NCBI GenBank assembly: GCA_910584715.1
Contig: CAJUAN010000001.1
Coordinates: 1-64,000 of the forward strand
DNA: 64,000 nucleotides
Source: an uncultured Oscillospiraceae bacterium
Lineage (GTDB): Bacteria > Bacillota > Clostridia > Oscillospirales > Ruminococcaceae
Reading direction: 5' to 3'
Part shown: piece after piece, positions 18,201 to 25,991 of the stretch
Numbering within the stretch: the first letter of the stretch is position 1
Layout of the letters: each line of letters starts with the position of its first letter
Notes under the pieces: generated by a model
The model's database searches: none
Told to the model about the DNA's origin: nothing
Seen by the model: only the letters and a program-made list of their open reading frames with translations
Program-made: the position numbers and the translations under genes

Positions 18201-19760
18201 CGTTGCGGATTCGCTTTCTGCAATTTCTTCACCCACAGTCTGCTTAACCTTGAAGTATAAAACCTCAAACTCTCCGTCAGGAGTATATGTGAATTCTTTT
18301 GCATTTTCAACTGTACCTAAAGATGTGAAATTTTCGTTATCTTCAGATATGAAAACTTCAAAAGTACCACTTTCATTATTGGTAATCCATATTACTTTTA
18401 TATTGCTGCTTTCCTCGTCATAGTATGCAGACGCAATAATAGCAAGGGCTGTTTCAGAACAGCTAACTTTAACCACGTTGCTCTCAACAGATTTTGAACC
18501 TACTGTCTGAACAACCTTGAAATACAAGCTTTCAAACTCTTTTTCGGGAGTATATATAAATTCAGCAGTATCCTCCACTACACCGACGGAAGCAAAATTC
18601 TCCCCGTCTTCAGACACAAAAATCTCAAAAGAACCATTTTCATTTGTCGTAAGCCAAGATACAGTAATATTGCCGCTTTCCTTGTCGTAAACAGCGTTTG
18701 CCGATATTTCAAAATTATCTGCACTATTTACAACAGTAACTACATTACTTTCTGCTGATTTATCGTCAATTCTCTGAATGACCTTAAAATATAATGTTTC
18801 AAAGTCACTTTCGGGAGTATAAACAAACTCGGAAACATTTTCAACAGTACCAACAGAAATGAAATTCTTTCCGTCAACAGACATAAGAATATCAAAAACG
18901 CCATTAGGGTTATTTGTGTTCCACGATACAGTTATATTCTTGCTTACTTCATCGTATGCCGCATTTGCAGTAATTTCAAGCTTAGGGTCAGGTGTAATTA
19001 TACTGCCCTCACCGATAACAACCTCGGTAAGTCTGAAATTATTGAGCAGAGCCTCAACATCAGCCGCCTTTGAACCTACAAAACCTATTGTCATAGAACT
19101 GTTCGGCTGAACAGGATTAGTCCACATCTCGGCAGCAACTGTATAGGACGTGCCGTTGTTTTCAAGCACACGACCGTTCCAAAGGTTGTCAATAGTAAAA
19201 TTACTGTCAAAGGACAAAGTCCAAGCTTCAATAGGCGCAGCCGAAGTATTGGTAATAACGATATTACCCTCAACGCCAACATCCCAAGACTTTGCTATAT
19301 TATATTGTACATCATAGCCCTCTGCCTTGTCAACCCTTTTGGAATAGATTTCAAAGTTTTTAGGCATAGAAATATTATCGCCACTTAATGTATAGCCATA
19401 TGTAACGCTTTGGCTCGGAGCAATTTCAAAGTTCCAGCCAACGTTTTTTATAACACACTCATCGCCGTTCTGTTCGTATAAATCCGCATTCCACAGATTA
19501 CTTATTTCGCCCTCTGCGTCATATTTTAACGCCCAGTTAAGGATAGAATCAGTTCCCGTGTTTGAAACAGTAAGCTCAACGGTCTGCGCACCGTCCCATT
19601 CGTTGGTAACATTGTAATCTACGGAATATCCGTCATAATTGTATGTAGTTCTTCCGATATCTGCTGATACGGGAATTGCTGTAAACAGCGACAGGGACAT
19701 TGCTGCCGCAAGTATACTTGATAAGGTTTTCCTTAAGCATATTTTATGTAATGTTTTCAT
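15222..19760 (-). CDS. Giant secreted multidomain protein: CBM2-like, FN3-like, TSP3 calcium repeats, vWA-like
   Basis: 1512 residues from ATG 19760 (AAAGGAG upstream). Signal peptide 1-33 with likely cleavage after VSA. Two cellulose-binding (CBM2)-like modules at about 35-140 and 145-245 resemble each other (NLWN, conserved Trp). Three FN3-like repeats of about 85 residues (255-520) share xxANAxYDxxSxNI. Thrombospondin type 3-like Asp repeats (530-665) should bind calcium. A vWA-like region (845-1015) has VYSNSTF where a metal site would need DxSxS, so its metal site looks lost. More Asp repeats follow (1060-1150), then a PPC-like beta domain (1190-1315) and a C-terminal part with one hydrophobic segment. 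No catalytic domain is seen, so adhesion or binding is likelier than hydrolysis. It lies directly downstream of the second agrD. Confidence 0.85.
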   Translation of the reverse strand: MKTLHKICLRKTLSSILAAAMSLSLFTAIPVSADIGRTTYNYDGYSVDYNVTNEWDGAQTVELTVSNTGTDSILNWALKYDAEGEISNLWNADLYEQNGDECVIKNVGWNFEIAPSQSVTYGYTLSGDNISMPKNFEIYSKRVDKAEGYDVQYNIAKSWDVGVEGNIVITNTSAAPIEAWTLSFDSNFTIDNLWNGRVLENNGTSYTVAAEMWTNPVQPNSSMTIGFVGSKAADVEALLNNFRLTEVVIGEGSIITPDPKLEITANAAYDEVSKNITVSWNTNNPNGVFDILMSVDGKNFISVGTVENVSEFVYTPESDFETLYFKVIQRIDDKSAESNVVTVVNSADNFEISANAVYDKESGNITVSWLTTNENGSFEIFVSEDGENFASVGVVEDTAEFIYTPEKEFESLYFKVVQTVGSKSVESNVVKVSCSETALAIIASAYYDEESSNIKVIWITNNESGTFEVFISEDNENFTSLGTVENAKEFTYTPDGEFEVLYFKVKQTVGEEIAESESATAYYPIDWEDETDTDNDGLTDVYEKYYFETDPTNPDTDGDGLPDGYEVYYLGTDPTKADTDDNGITDGDEDFDKDGLSNLREYELGTDPNSADSDSDGLTDGEEVNKYNTDPLKVDTDDDGVTDKDEIDLGLDPTSTSTDGIPDNERTFEQSVGANTENFASVNTDENPFKVSVDVTAAGVAANNLYAYESGYAAFVSNEAILGITPEFFYNDKLKVEKITINFDIGNEYVANTNGKYVSVSDEFVGIKRFNVFKYFDDINMLLPIETFHDIANNRVYANVDEMGTYCLIDMEVWFEKLGIEPKAAESQVMALSDDETSAFKVSNDDNLDVIFVVYSNSTFYKYLKAELTTAVTDIFNEAEKHGINARVHFVTWTGGMYTNTNTGTHYAENIDDAVLMINNTPVIDVSLEPTIYMLTKAVNGIKNNMTEDFLENSKKYCFVIDSGCNPACSTINGGIDTLKERGMDFSFVYAPGCTNINNYAALSSNNSIHQMIAGNGRLAFSEFVFEHIFDEEEEIIIKSNDFERLPDDFGEISTTSTQDYDGDGLLDVDEIDFEHIMQYSESTYSAYSSRAAKIKLPKYGWLMQRVSEGKPIPIDRFADLREDAEGRTVLMVLSDPTIEDSDNDGFNDKYEDHCEDLGMNKNKHNDTNVVDLTIDDTYVFGSGSNFSITGYPECPDIYVIPKKDIDNGYTKNTLCYTRKNNSTAKYVLEPEESSDYIIKFSAYSQSRASLSIKQNTRGERYTDIDPNKVIKTIYTENGDRNVVIKAQLEKGKKYRIEVLGLAGDEEKYTLTFEQDNWVYAPNGGIFESDLKKSTFIVDKGSFEDVPLVQMAFFSNKYINEEALRLNFFSKEITDEDVNKSVYEALAGGIPFEWFVKQLVSKGIIKEGSVLTGLPEITALVLICVSLYNVGVTKEKAILTKSFNSSICKNDGNIYYICDTSLPGMGSTNVFLNWYSWDNAYYINKYQGALKIRGEVAKDYEAEDLYWIFICA

Positions 19761-19780
19761 TAAAATTTCTCCTTTTTGCA

Positions 19781-19815
19781 ATTTGGGAATGTCAAAATAA
19801 ATGGCATTCCCAAAT
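19781..19815 (-). promoter_or_regulatory. Hairpin between agrD and the giant-protein gene
   Basis: A perfect 11-bp stem (ATTTGGGAATG and complement) with a 13-base loop, lacking a U tract, ends about 20 nt before the giant-protein start. It could protect or separate the 3' message after processing of an agr-effector transcript. I see no separate promoter here. Confidence 0.45.
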
Positions 19816-19823
19816 AGTTGTTT

Positions 19824-19982
19824 TTACTGTTCTTTTTTAAATTTGTCAAGTCCTTGAGGTACCTTGGGTTGATTGAAAGTAAGAAAACATGCCTGTGACA
19901 TAGATGAGATGCCAAGTAAAAGTGCTAATGTAGCAATCATGGACATAAATCCCTCAATCGAAAAGCGTTTCACAAGTTTCAT
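19824..19982 (-). CDS. AgrD-like autoinducer precursor, second copy (element 2)
   Basis: 52 residues: leader with a hydrophobic segment (about 13-29), then Cys33 in CFLTFNQPKVP and a charged tail GLDKFKKEQ. The Cys with downstream F-N-Q-P-K-x-P matches the AgrD copy just before it. ATGGAGG lies upstream of its start, inside the first agrD. Its ATG shares one base with the preceding stop (TAATG). Expected substrate of AgrB at 20136; its core differs from copy one (CFLTF versus CMIAF), so two different cyclic peptides may be made. Confidence 0.8.
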   Translation of the reverse strand: MKLVKRFSIEGFMSMIATLALLLGISSMSQACFLTFNQPKVPQGLDKFKKEQ

Positions 19983-20146
19983 TACAAATCCTCCATTTTT
20001 AAATATTTTTGTATATTATTAGGTTGTTTAGGCTGATTGAATGCTATCATGCAAACGCTTTTGTTTACATAAGTAATCATACCTAAAACAAGTCCTGTAA
20101 TAACCAAAACCAATATCCTTTCTATAAATTTGCAATTAATTTTCAT
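19982..20146 (-). CDS. AgrD-like autoinducer precursor, first copy (element 2)
   Basis: 54 residues. A basic start, a hydrophobic leader (10-25), then Cys32 in CMIAFNQPKQP and the tail NNIQKYLK. The first 11 bp overlap the end of agrB. The architecture (leader, Cys core, x-Q-P-K-x-P, basic tail) fits cyclic lactone autoinducer precursors. The gene is followed without gap by a second related precursor. Confidence 0.8.
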   Translation of the reverse strand: MKINCKFIERILVLVITGLVLGMITYVNKSVCMIAFNQPKQPNNIQKYLKMEDL

Positions 20147-20735
20147 TTTTCAAGTAGTCTTTTCCTTCCTTTAGAATTTCACATAGCATCGCCATTGATG
20201 AGACGAAAATGCCTATTGAAATATACATACCATAACGCCTTGTTATGGCAAAAGTATTCATTGAAATAATTATTATTGATATTATAAAAATGCAAAGAAT
20301 GCTGTTTTTTCTTAATCTAATTTTATCATTATTACTCAATGGTTTGTTTGGATGCTCTACAGGTGCAAATAATATTACAAGTAGTACTGATATAGAAGTA
20401 ATTATAATTGATATTGGTATTTCAAAATTTACAGGAGTATACTTGGCAAGTAATGAAAATATTATAAGAACTACTGCAAAAATTGATATGCAACCAAAAT
20501 GAGTTTCTGCATGATACCCTCCTATATACTGCCTCAAAATTATAAATGTGACAATAAAAATAGTTATTGGCAAAAAAGTATTTGTTGCCGCAGATATTAC
20601 AACTGCAAGCAAGATATTAAAAATTGATGAATAAAGAAGTTCCATTCCATATGCATAAACTTCTTCATCTTCTTTTTTAACTATATTTTTTTCATAAAAA
20701 AAATGCGCTGTACTTTTTGCGAGCTTAGCAATCAT
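20136..20735 (-). CDS. AgrB-like pheromone-processing endopeptidase, element 2
   Basis: 199 residues from ATG 20735 (CGAGGTGG upstream; a longer frame to 20768 would include the -10 box). Several membrane segments. ILRQYIGGYHAETHFGC places catalytic His75 and Cys82 at the same residue numbers as in the AgrB of element 1. It should process the two AgrD peptides that follow. Promoter with 21-bp-spaced repeats lies upstream at 20755-20822. Confidence 0.92.
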   Translation of the reverse strand: MIAKLAKSTAHFFYEKNIVKKEDEEVYAYGMELLYSSIFNILLAVVISAATNTFLPITIFIVTFIILRQYIGGYHAETHFGCISIFAVVLIIFSLLAKYTPVNFEIPISIIITSISVLLVILFAPVEHPNKPLSNNDKIRLRKNSILCIFIISIIIISMNTFAITRRYGMYISIGIFVSSMAMLCEILKEGKDYLKNEN

Positions 20736-20754
20736 TGCCAACCACCTCGTAAAA

Positions 20755-20822
20755 AGTATAACGCACATTATGTCATTTTTTCAATAGTTTTGCGCAACAT
20801 GACGCTTAAACTGCGTAAGTTG
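20755..20822 (-). promoter_or_regulatory. Putative LytTR operator and promoter of agrB-agrD-agrD, element 2
   Basis: On the minus strand CTTACGCAG and GTTGCGCAA form direct repeats with their TTxCGCA cores exactly 21 bp apart (plus-strand TGCG at 20791 and 20812). Six bases later comes -35 TTGAAA (20784-20779), an 18-bp spacer and -10 TATACT (20760-20755). Spacing matches the element 1 operators but the sequence differs, as expected for a different LytTR protein. Confidence 0.6.
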
Positions 20823-20829
20823 CATAATA

Positions 20830-22110
20830 TCATTTATTGGGTAAAACCATTTTTAAAAAGAAAATTCCGTTTTCACAACTTTGATTCATAAAACCATTCA
20901 ACTTTTCGACAGATGTTTTCATACTTTCAATTCCTATTCCATGTAATGTTTTATCAAATTTACTTGTATGTAAATTATTTAAATCAACATTGCATGAACT
21001 ATTAGATACCTCAACCGCAATTTTGTTTTCTACCTGCTGTATACTTATATGTAAATTAGGTTCGTGGATTTCGCTTCTTTGACAGCCCTCAATTGCATTA
21101 TCAAGAGCATTTCCAAGTATACGGCACATTTCAACCGAATCAATATTAAAATGTTTTATATTTATGCGACTTGTAACTTTTATTCCATATGTACAAGCTT
21201 CTTTTATTTTTATATTTATTATTGAATCAATTATAGGTTCGCCAGTATAGCATACAGCACCTGCATTATCAATGCTTTCGTAAATTCCTTTTAACACCAA
21301 TTCTGCGGATTTTTTATCATCATGCTTAATCAAATCGTTTATAACATTGACTTGATTTGAAATATCATGCTTCAATTTTTTCATATCACTATATGATTTT
21401 TCTATAAGCTTGTAGTTTGTATTTTCAATTTCAATAAGCTGTTCAAGCACGGTTAACCTGATTTGCTTTTGATATGTTTCAAAAAAATCAAAAACAGCAA
21501 AGTTTATATAAAGAAGACCTACAACAGATATACAATATATTATAATTTCTTTACCTAAGACACTTTTCAATAAATCATTGTATACAATATATAAAATTAT
21601 TGTACTAATTACCGGCATTAAAAAAATCAAAATCCAATGTTTAATCTGAACTTCTCTTATTTTTTTACCAAGTAGTTTACTAACAAGAATAACTATCCAA
21701 AAATAAATAATTTTGGTTCCGACCATCCCAATAATTCGACTAACGCCTCGTTGTCCAAATTCATTTGGTTGTCCCATGTTTAAAGTCGCCATCATACCAA
21801 TGAATAATATTTCTGAAATAAAAACAATTACAATGAATAATAAAGATAAAAAATTTTTTTTAATTAGTGTTCCTTTGTACAAAAATAATGAAATAATAAT
21901 TAAAATTGCAAATGTTGAAGAAATTAATATAGTAGCATTTGATGTTACAAGCCCCAATATATATAAAATTATAGCTGATATTGTATATCCCACAAAATAA
22001 ATATACTTATTTTCATATTTAGGAATAAGCAATTTAGAAAAAAACAATGCTATTATAGTAATCTCAAATGCCACATTTACTGCCTCTATTAAGTACCACA
22101 TATTAATCAC
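20830..22110 (-). CDS. AgrC-like sensor histidine kinase (GHKL type), element 2
   Basis: 426 residues. Six to seven hydrophobic segments (residues 8-215), a coiled linker, phospho-accepting His in MKKLKHDISNQVNVI, N box ILGNALDNAIEGC and GIGIESM glycine box. Same family as the kinase at 4345 but strongly diverged, consistent with recognition of different peptides. It overlaps the regulator gene by 4 bp. AgrB lies about 95 bp downstream behind its own promoter, the same split as in element 1. Confidence 0.9.
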   Translation of the reverse strand: MINMWYLIEAVNVAFEITIIALFFSKLLIPKYENKYIYFVGYTISAIILYILGLVTSNATILISSTFAILIIISLFLYKGTLIKKNFLSLLFIVIVFISEILFIGMMATLNMGQPNEFGQRGVSRIIGMVGTKIIYFWIVILVSKLLGKKIREVQIKHWILIFLMPVISTIILYIVYNDLLKSVLGKEIIIYCISVVGLLYINFAVFDFFETYQKQIRLTVLEQLIEIENTNYKLIEKSYSDMKKLKHDISNQVNVINDLIKHDDKKSAELVLKGIYESIDNAGAVCYTGEPIIDSIINIKIKEACTYGIKVTSRINIKHFNIDSVEMCRILGNALDNAIEGCQRSEIHEPNLHISIQQVENKIAVEVSNSSCNVDLNNLHTSKFDKTLHGIGIESMKTSVEKLNGFMNQSCENGIFFLKMVLPNK

Positions 22111-22811
22111 CTTTCCGTCATATAGGCTATATAACTGTCAACAACCTTTTTCCTATAATTTCTGCTAAGCAATGCCTTTTCGTTGTTTTTCATGACAATA
22201 TCGGATTTATTTATTGATTCAATCTGTGCAATATTTATAAGATAACTTTTGTGAGATTTTATAAACAACAAGTCATTTTTTAATTGTTTTTCGGCATCAG
22301 AAAGTTTCCCAAAGTATTCATGTTTACCGGTTATAGTATGTACCGTCACTTTTTTATTCAAAATTTCAAAGAAGCAAATGTCTCTAAGAAATATACGAGC
22401 AACTATGCCCTTACTGGGAATTTCAAAGTATTTATGATTTTGAGAATATTCTTCAAATATTGATTTAAATTGCTTTTCATATATGTATTCCGGCTGATTT
22501 TTCACAATATATCTGTATGCGTTTACCTCGTATCCTTCAGCAGCAAATTCTTGATAATTTGTGAGAAATGCAATAATGACCTTTTTATCATTCTTTCGTA
22601 TTTCTCTTGCTGTATCCATACCGTTAATGCCGTTCATTTCAATATCAAGGAATATTATATCAAATTGTTCGGAATTATGTTTATCAAGCAATTCTTCTCC
22701 ACTGGAACATGGAAATATATCACACGTATCTGTATCAGCAACCAAAGAATTGAGAAAATTTATAGTTTTGTCTACAAAAACTTGTTCGTCGTCACAAACC
22801 GCTATTTTCAA
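22107..22811 (-). CDS. LytTR-family response regulator (AgrA-like), element 2
   Basis: 234 residues from a TTG at 22811; an in-frame ATG at 22826 would overlap the GGAGGTG ribosome site, so the TTG is the better start. Receiver domain with VCDDE, phospho-Asp in IFLDIEMNG and Lys near residue 105; LytTR domain from about 135 (ARIFLRDICFFE, FIKSHKSYLINI, LLSRNYRKK). It should act on the repeats at 20791-20822. Confidence 0.88.
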   Translation of the reverse strand: MKIAVCDDEQVFVDKTINFLNSLVADTDTCDIFPCSSGEELLDKHNSEQFDIIFLDIEMNGINGMDTAREIRKNDKKVIIAFLTNYQEFAAEGYEVNAYRYIVKNQPEYIYEKQFKSIFEEYSQNHKYFEIPSKGIVARIFLRDICFFEILNKKVTVHTITGKHEYFGKLSDAEKQLKNDLLFIKSHKSYLINIAQIESINKSDIVMKNNEKALLSRNYRKKVVDSYIAYMTER

Positions 22812-22834
22812 AGCAAACACCTCCACATAATGCC

Positions 22835-22863
22835 ATTATACACCAAAATATAAATAAATGCAA
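22835..22863 (-). promoter_or_regulatory. Promoter of the element 2 agr regulator/kinase genes
   Basis: TTGCAT (22863-22858), 17-bp spacer, TATAAT (22840-22835) on the minus strand in the 80 bp between the STAND ATPase stop and the regulator start. It separates agr transcription from the upstream ATPase gene. Confidence 0.65.
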
Positions 22864-22891
22864 CATATTTTTTATTTACCATGAATTTCAA

Positions 22892-24913
22892 TCATTTTCT
22901 GTTCAATTCTAGCAGCAGCTGATTATTAACCTCTGCTTCCTCCAACTTCCGAAGATTAATAAACAAAGCCATACTGTCCTCGGGCGGACCGTCCCTGTAG
23001 CAAGATTTCAAAATATCCAAAGCCTTTTTCAAATACTTTTTTGAATTTTTCAAATTCCCGTTTTCAAGATAAAACCGTCCAAGGTTATTATTTACGTTAA
23101 AGCAAATATCAATCTCCCGCCGAGAGTAAAAGCCGCCGCCAACAACCTCGGGAATACTTCTCTGTGCGGAAATTGTGTACTTCAAAGCAGCGGCGCAATC
23201 GTTTTCAAACAGCATAGCAAAAGAGGCTCTTGACATAAAGTAGACCGCCCTTGAAAACCTGTCCTTAACTTCGTAACAATATTTCTCCATTTCATTCAGG
23301 TACAGCCTCATTCTATGTTCATCTTCAAAAATTTCGGCATAGGGATAGGCGTTTATAAGAAAATAAAAATAATATTCCGTATCGCTTTTCGCTGAAAATT
23401 CTACAATGCGGTCGCACATTTCCAATACAAATATTTGCCGTATAGTGTTTTCTTCATCGGGCAAATGATGTCTGCACTCCAAAATAAGATTATCCGTAAA
23501 TTCACGGCAGTTATCCATATCGGGAGCAAAATCCGCGGCAGCTACTTCTCCCACAAGCGGGTGAACGCGTATAATATGCTCTCCGTAATAAACAAGCCCA
23601 ATCTCGTCCAATTCATTTATAGCATTCATATTTTTGACACCCGACAACTGCATAAAATACTTATCGTCAATACCCTCAACAGGCGCAAGAGAAAGCAGCC
23701 GCATAACATTTTTCTGTTCGTCCGTAAGAGTGAAAAGTCTAAAAAGCTGATGAATATGCTCATAATATGTTGCGGAAATATCCTTGCGTATCTTGTCGGA
23801 AACGTCCAAGCCAACGTGTTCGTTCAGTATTTTATTAAGAAGCTCATCGGCAGTAAACGCGCTTTTCTTTAACAGCCGCAAAATCAATTCACAGGCAAGA
23901 GTATGATTATGCAAAGCCTCAAATATTTTGTCGAGAGTATCCTTGTCAATGTCGGTAATATTCAGCTTTTGTGCGATTTCAAAAAGATACTGCCGCTCGA
24001 TATTCGGCATTTCAAATACAGAATAATCCTCGCCGATATGACTTCTCGTAGTGAAAATAATCTTGCAGTTGAGTTCCATAATATCGTCGAAATTCTCGTC
24101 GTCCTCGGGAACAATATCGAAACTATCAATAATAATCAGCGTATCATTCTGCATAACCCGCAAATAATTCATATGCTGATTGTAGAGATTTTCTAAAGTT
24201 TCATCGGACTTATCACCTTTGAAATTTATCCCCGCAATGGTATTTTTCAAACTGTCCGAATATGTAATAAACAAAATATTTGTGAAATCCGACTTGTTAT
24301 TCTTAATAAATTTTTTCACAAATTCGCTTTTGCCTATACCGCCAACACCGTAAATAAATATTTTATCCTCGGCTTCAAGCATTTCCGAAAATGCCTGAAG
24401 TTCTTTTTCTCGTCCGCTGAAATATTTACAGCTTTGAACGACAGGAATATTTATTCGCTCCGACATTAACGGCGATTCCGTTCCCGCTTTTGTAGGGCGG
24501 TTCAAGGAAAATATGATTACCTTTGTCAAAAAATCTGTAATTTCATTTTCATCATTTGGGTAATATTTCAGCAAGTTATCTCTGTCCGCTTCGTTCATAC
24601 CGTCGGAAATAATAAGCTGTCGAATCTCGTCGCACATACCGAACTTGTCCGAAACATAAGGCAGAACACGCTCGTTTAGGTCGTCATAAAGCACAGTATA
24701 ATTCTCAGCTTCGGCGTAAAACTGCCGTCCCTCACGTTCAAGAACCTTTTTTCGGTTTCTGACCTTGTTAGCCGTGTACTCGGCGGCAATATCCAGCTTC
24801 CCGTTAAATTCATAGTAGGAATATAAGATTTTTGAGTACAATTCGTCCTTTTTCAAGCTGACCGCATACCTTAAAAGTACCGCGAAAACCTCCGCAAAGT
24901 CAAATATAGCCAT
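22892..24913 (-). CDS. STAND (NB-ARC-like) ATPase with C-terminal TPR-like repeats
   Basis: About 673 residues from ATG 24913. The Walker A GVGGIGKSEF near residue 190, Walker B TLIIIDSFD near 265 and the sensor strand KIIFTTRSH indicate a STAND-class NTPase. The N-terminal 150 residues are helical and unassigned (no nuclease or TIR motif seen). After a winged-helix-like region the C-terminus has TPR-like helices (NNLGRFYLENGNLKNSKKYLKKAL). Such proteins act as ligand-triggered switches in transcription control or in phage defence (Avs type); which applies is open. It is divergent from parM and shares the intergenic palindrome. Confidence 0.8.
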   Translation of the reverse strand: MAIFDFAEVFAVLLRYAVSLKKDELYSKILYSYYEFNGKLDIAAEYTANKVRNRKKVLEREGRQFYAEAENYTVLYDDLNERVLPYVSDKFGMCDEIRQLIISDGMNEADRDNLLKYYPNDENEITDFLTKVIIFSLNRPTKAGTESPLMSERINIPVVQSCKYFSGREKELQAFSEMLEAEDKIFIYGVGGIGKSEFVKKFIKNNKSDFTNILFITYSDSLKNTIAGINFKGDKSDETLENLYNQHMNYLRVMQNDTLIIIDSFDIVPEDDENFDDIMELNCKIIFTTRSHIGEDYSVFEMPNIERQYLFEIAQKLNITDIDKDTLDKIFEALHNHTLACELILRLLKKSAFTADELLNKILNEHVGLDVSDKIRKDISATYYEHIHQLFRLFTLTDEQKNVMRLLSLAPVEGIDDKYFMQLSGVKNMNAINELDEIGLVYYGEHIIRVHPLVGEVAAADFAPDMDNCREFTDNLILECRHHLPDEENTIRQIFVLEMCDRIVEFSAKSDTEYYFYFLINAYPYAEIFEDEHRMRLYLNEMEKYCYEVKDRFSRAVYFMSRASFAMLFENDCAAALKYTISAQRSIPEVVGGGFYSRREIDICFNVNNNLGRFYLENGNLKNSKKYLKKALDILKSCYRDGPPEDSMALFINLRKLEEAEVNNQLLLELNRK

Positions 24914-24984
24914 AATCTGCACAACCTTTCAATTTTTTAGTCCTGTTTTGAGCCTGTTTTAAGCCTGTTTTGTTTCGCCGCAAA

Positions 24985-25058
24985 ATACTATACTTATATC
25001 ACAGGCGGACGATACCGATTACCGCGGAATTGGTATCATCTGCCAAGTATAGTATAAC
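24985..25058 (+). promoter_or_regulatory. Palindromic operator/centromere-like site and parM promoter
   Basis: Outer arms ATACTATACTT (24985-24995) and its exact complement (25045-25055) enclose a second imperfect palindrome centred at 25024 (GGCGGACGATACCGATT facing AATTGGTATCATCTGCC). The promoter TTGGTA (25030-25035), 17 bp, TATAAC (25053-25058) lies within it, so a protein bound there would control parM. GATACC/GGTATC blocks recur after parR (26399-26560), suggesting ParR-type binding on both sides. Confidence 0.55.
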
Positions 25059-25073
25059 ATACGGAGGTACAAA

Positions 25074-25991
25074 ATGCAAGTATTTAAAAATTTAAGGATT
25101 ATAGGTATCGACCACGGCTACGGCAACATCAAGACCGCCAACACGGTAACGCCCACGGGCGTGTCCGTTTTTGAGACAGAGCCGACATTTGAGGGTAACA
25201 CAATTTTTTATGACGGACGGTATTACAGCTTCGGCGAGGGACACAAGGCGTTCATTTCCGACAAAACCGAAGACGAGGATTTTTACGCCGCAACACTTTT
25301 CGGAATAGCGAGGGAATTGTCCCGCGAGAAGATTTACGAAGCGGACGTACATATCGCTGCGGGACTGCCGCTGACTTGGGTGAAAAATCAGCGGGAAAGC
25401 TTTCGGGAGTACCTTATGAAAAATCCCGACGTGACTTTTCGGTACAAGAATAATTTCTACAAAATACACATCGCGGGGTGCAGTATTTATCCGCAGGGAT
25501 ATGCGGCGGTTATCGGCAGGCTTGGCGAGATGAACGGCGTAAATATGCTTGCGGACATCGGCAACGGCACGGTAAATATTATGTACATAAACAACCGCAA
25601 GCCCGTTGAAAGCAAATGCTGGACTGAAAAACTTGGCGTTAATCAATGCGTTATTGCGGTGCAGAACGCCGTCCTTGATAAATTCGGAGCGAAAATTGAC
25701 GAAACGATTATTGAGGATATTATCCGTCATGGTAAATCCAATATCAGCAAAAAATATCTTGACTGCATTACCGAGCAAGTGCGGATTTACGTCGAAAAAA
25801 TCCTTGAGGTTCTGGAAAAGTATGAGTACAATTCCGAGCTTATGCGGCTGTATATCGCGGGCGGCGGCGTTTCAATTATGAAGAATTTCGCCGAACTTGA
25901 TTTTGAAAATGTCGTCCTTATCGAGGATATTTGCGCGGCGGCAAAAGGTTATGAAACCATTTGTCTGAACTCATTAAGGAGGGGCAAGTGA
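25074..25991 (+). CDS. parM: ParM/StbA-like actin-type segregation ATPase
   Basis: 305 residues, ATG after ACGGAGG. Actin-fold motifs are present: phosphate 1 IDHGYGNIK (residues 13-21), phosphate 2 LADIGNGTVNIM (about 164-175) and adenosine motif LYIAGGGVSIM (about 262-272). Family members polymerise to push plasmid copies apart. The stop overlaps the next start (TGATG). Having a partition pair in a chromosomally integrated element suggests an extrachromosomal phase or a plasmid origin. Confidence 0.85.
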   Translation: MQVFKNLRIIGIDHGYGNIKTANTVTPTGVSVFETEPTFEGNTIFYDGRYYSFGEGHKAFISDKTEDEDFYAATLFGIARELSREKIYEADVHIAAGLPLTWVKNQRESFREYLMKNPDVTFRYKNNFYKIHIAGCSIYPQGYAAVIGRLGEMNGVNMLADIGNGTVNIMYINNRKPVESKCWTEKLGVNQCVIAVQNAVLDKFGAKIDETIIEDIIRHGKSNISKKYLDCITEQVRIYVEKILEVLEKYEYNSELMRLYIAGGGVSIMKNFAELDFENVVLIEDICAAAKGYETICLNSLRRGK

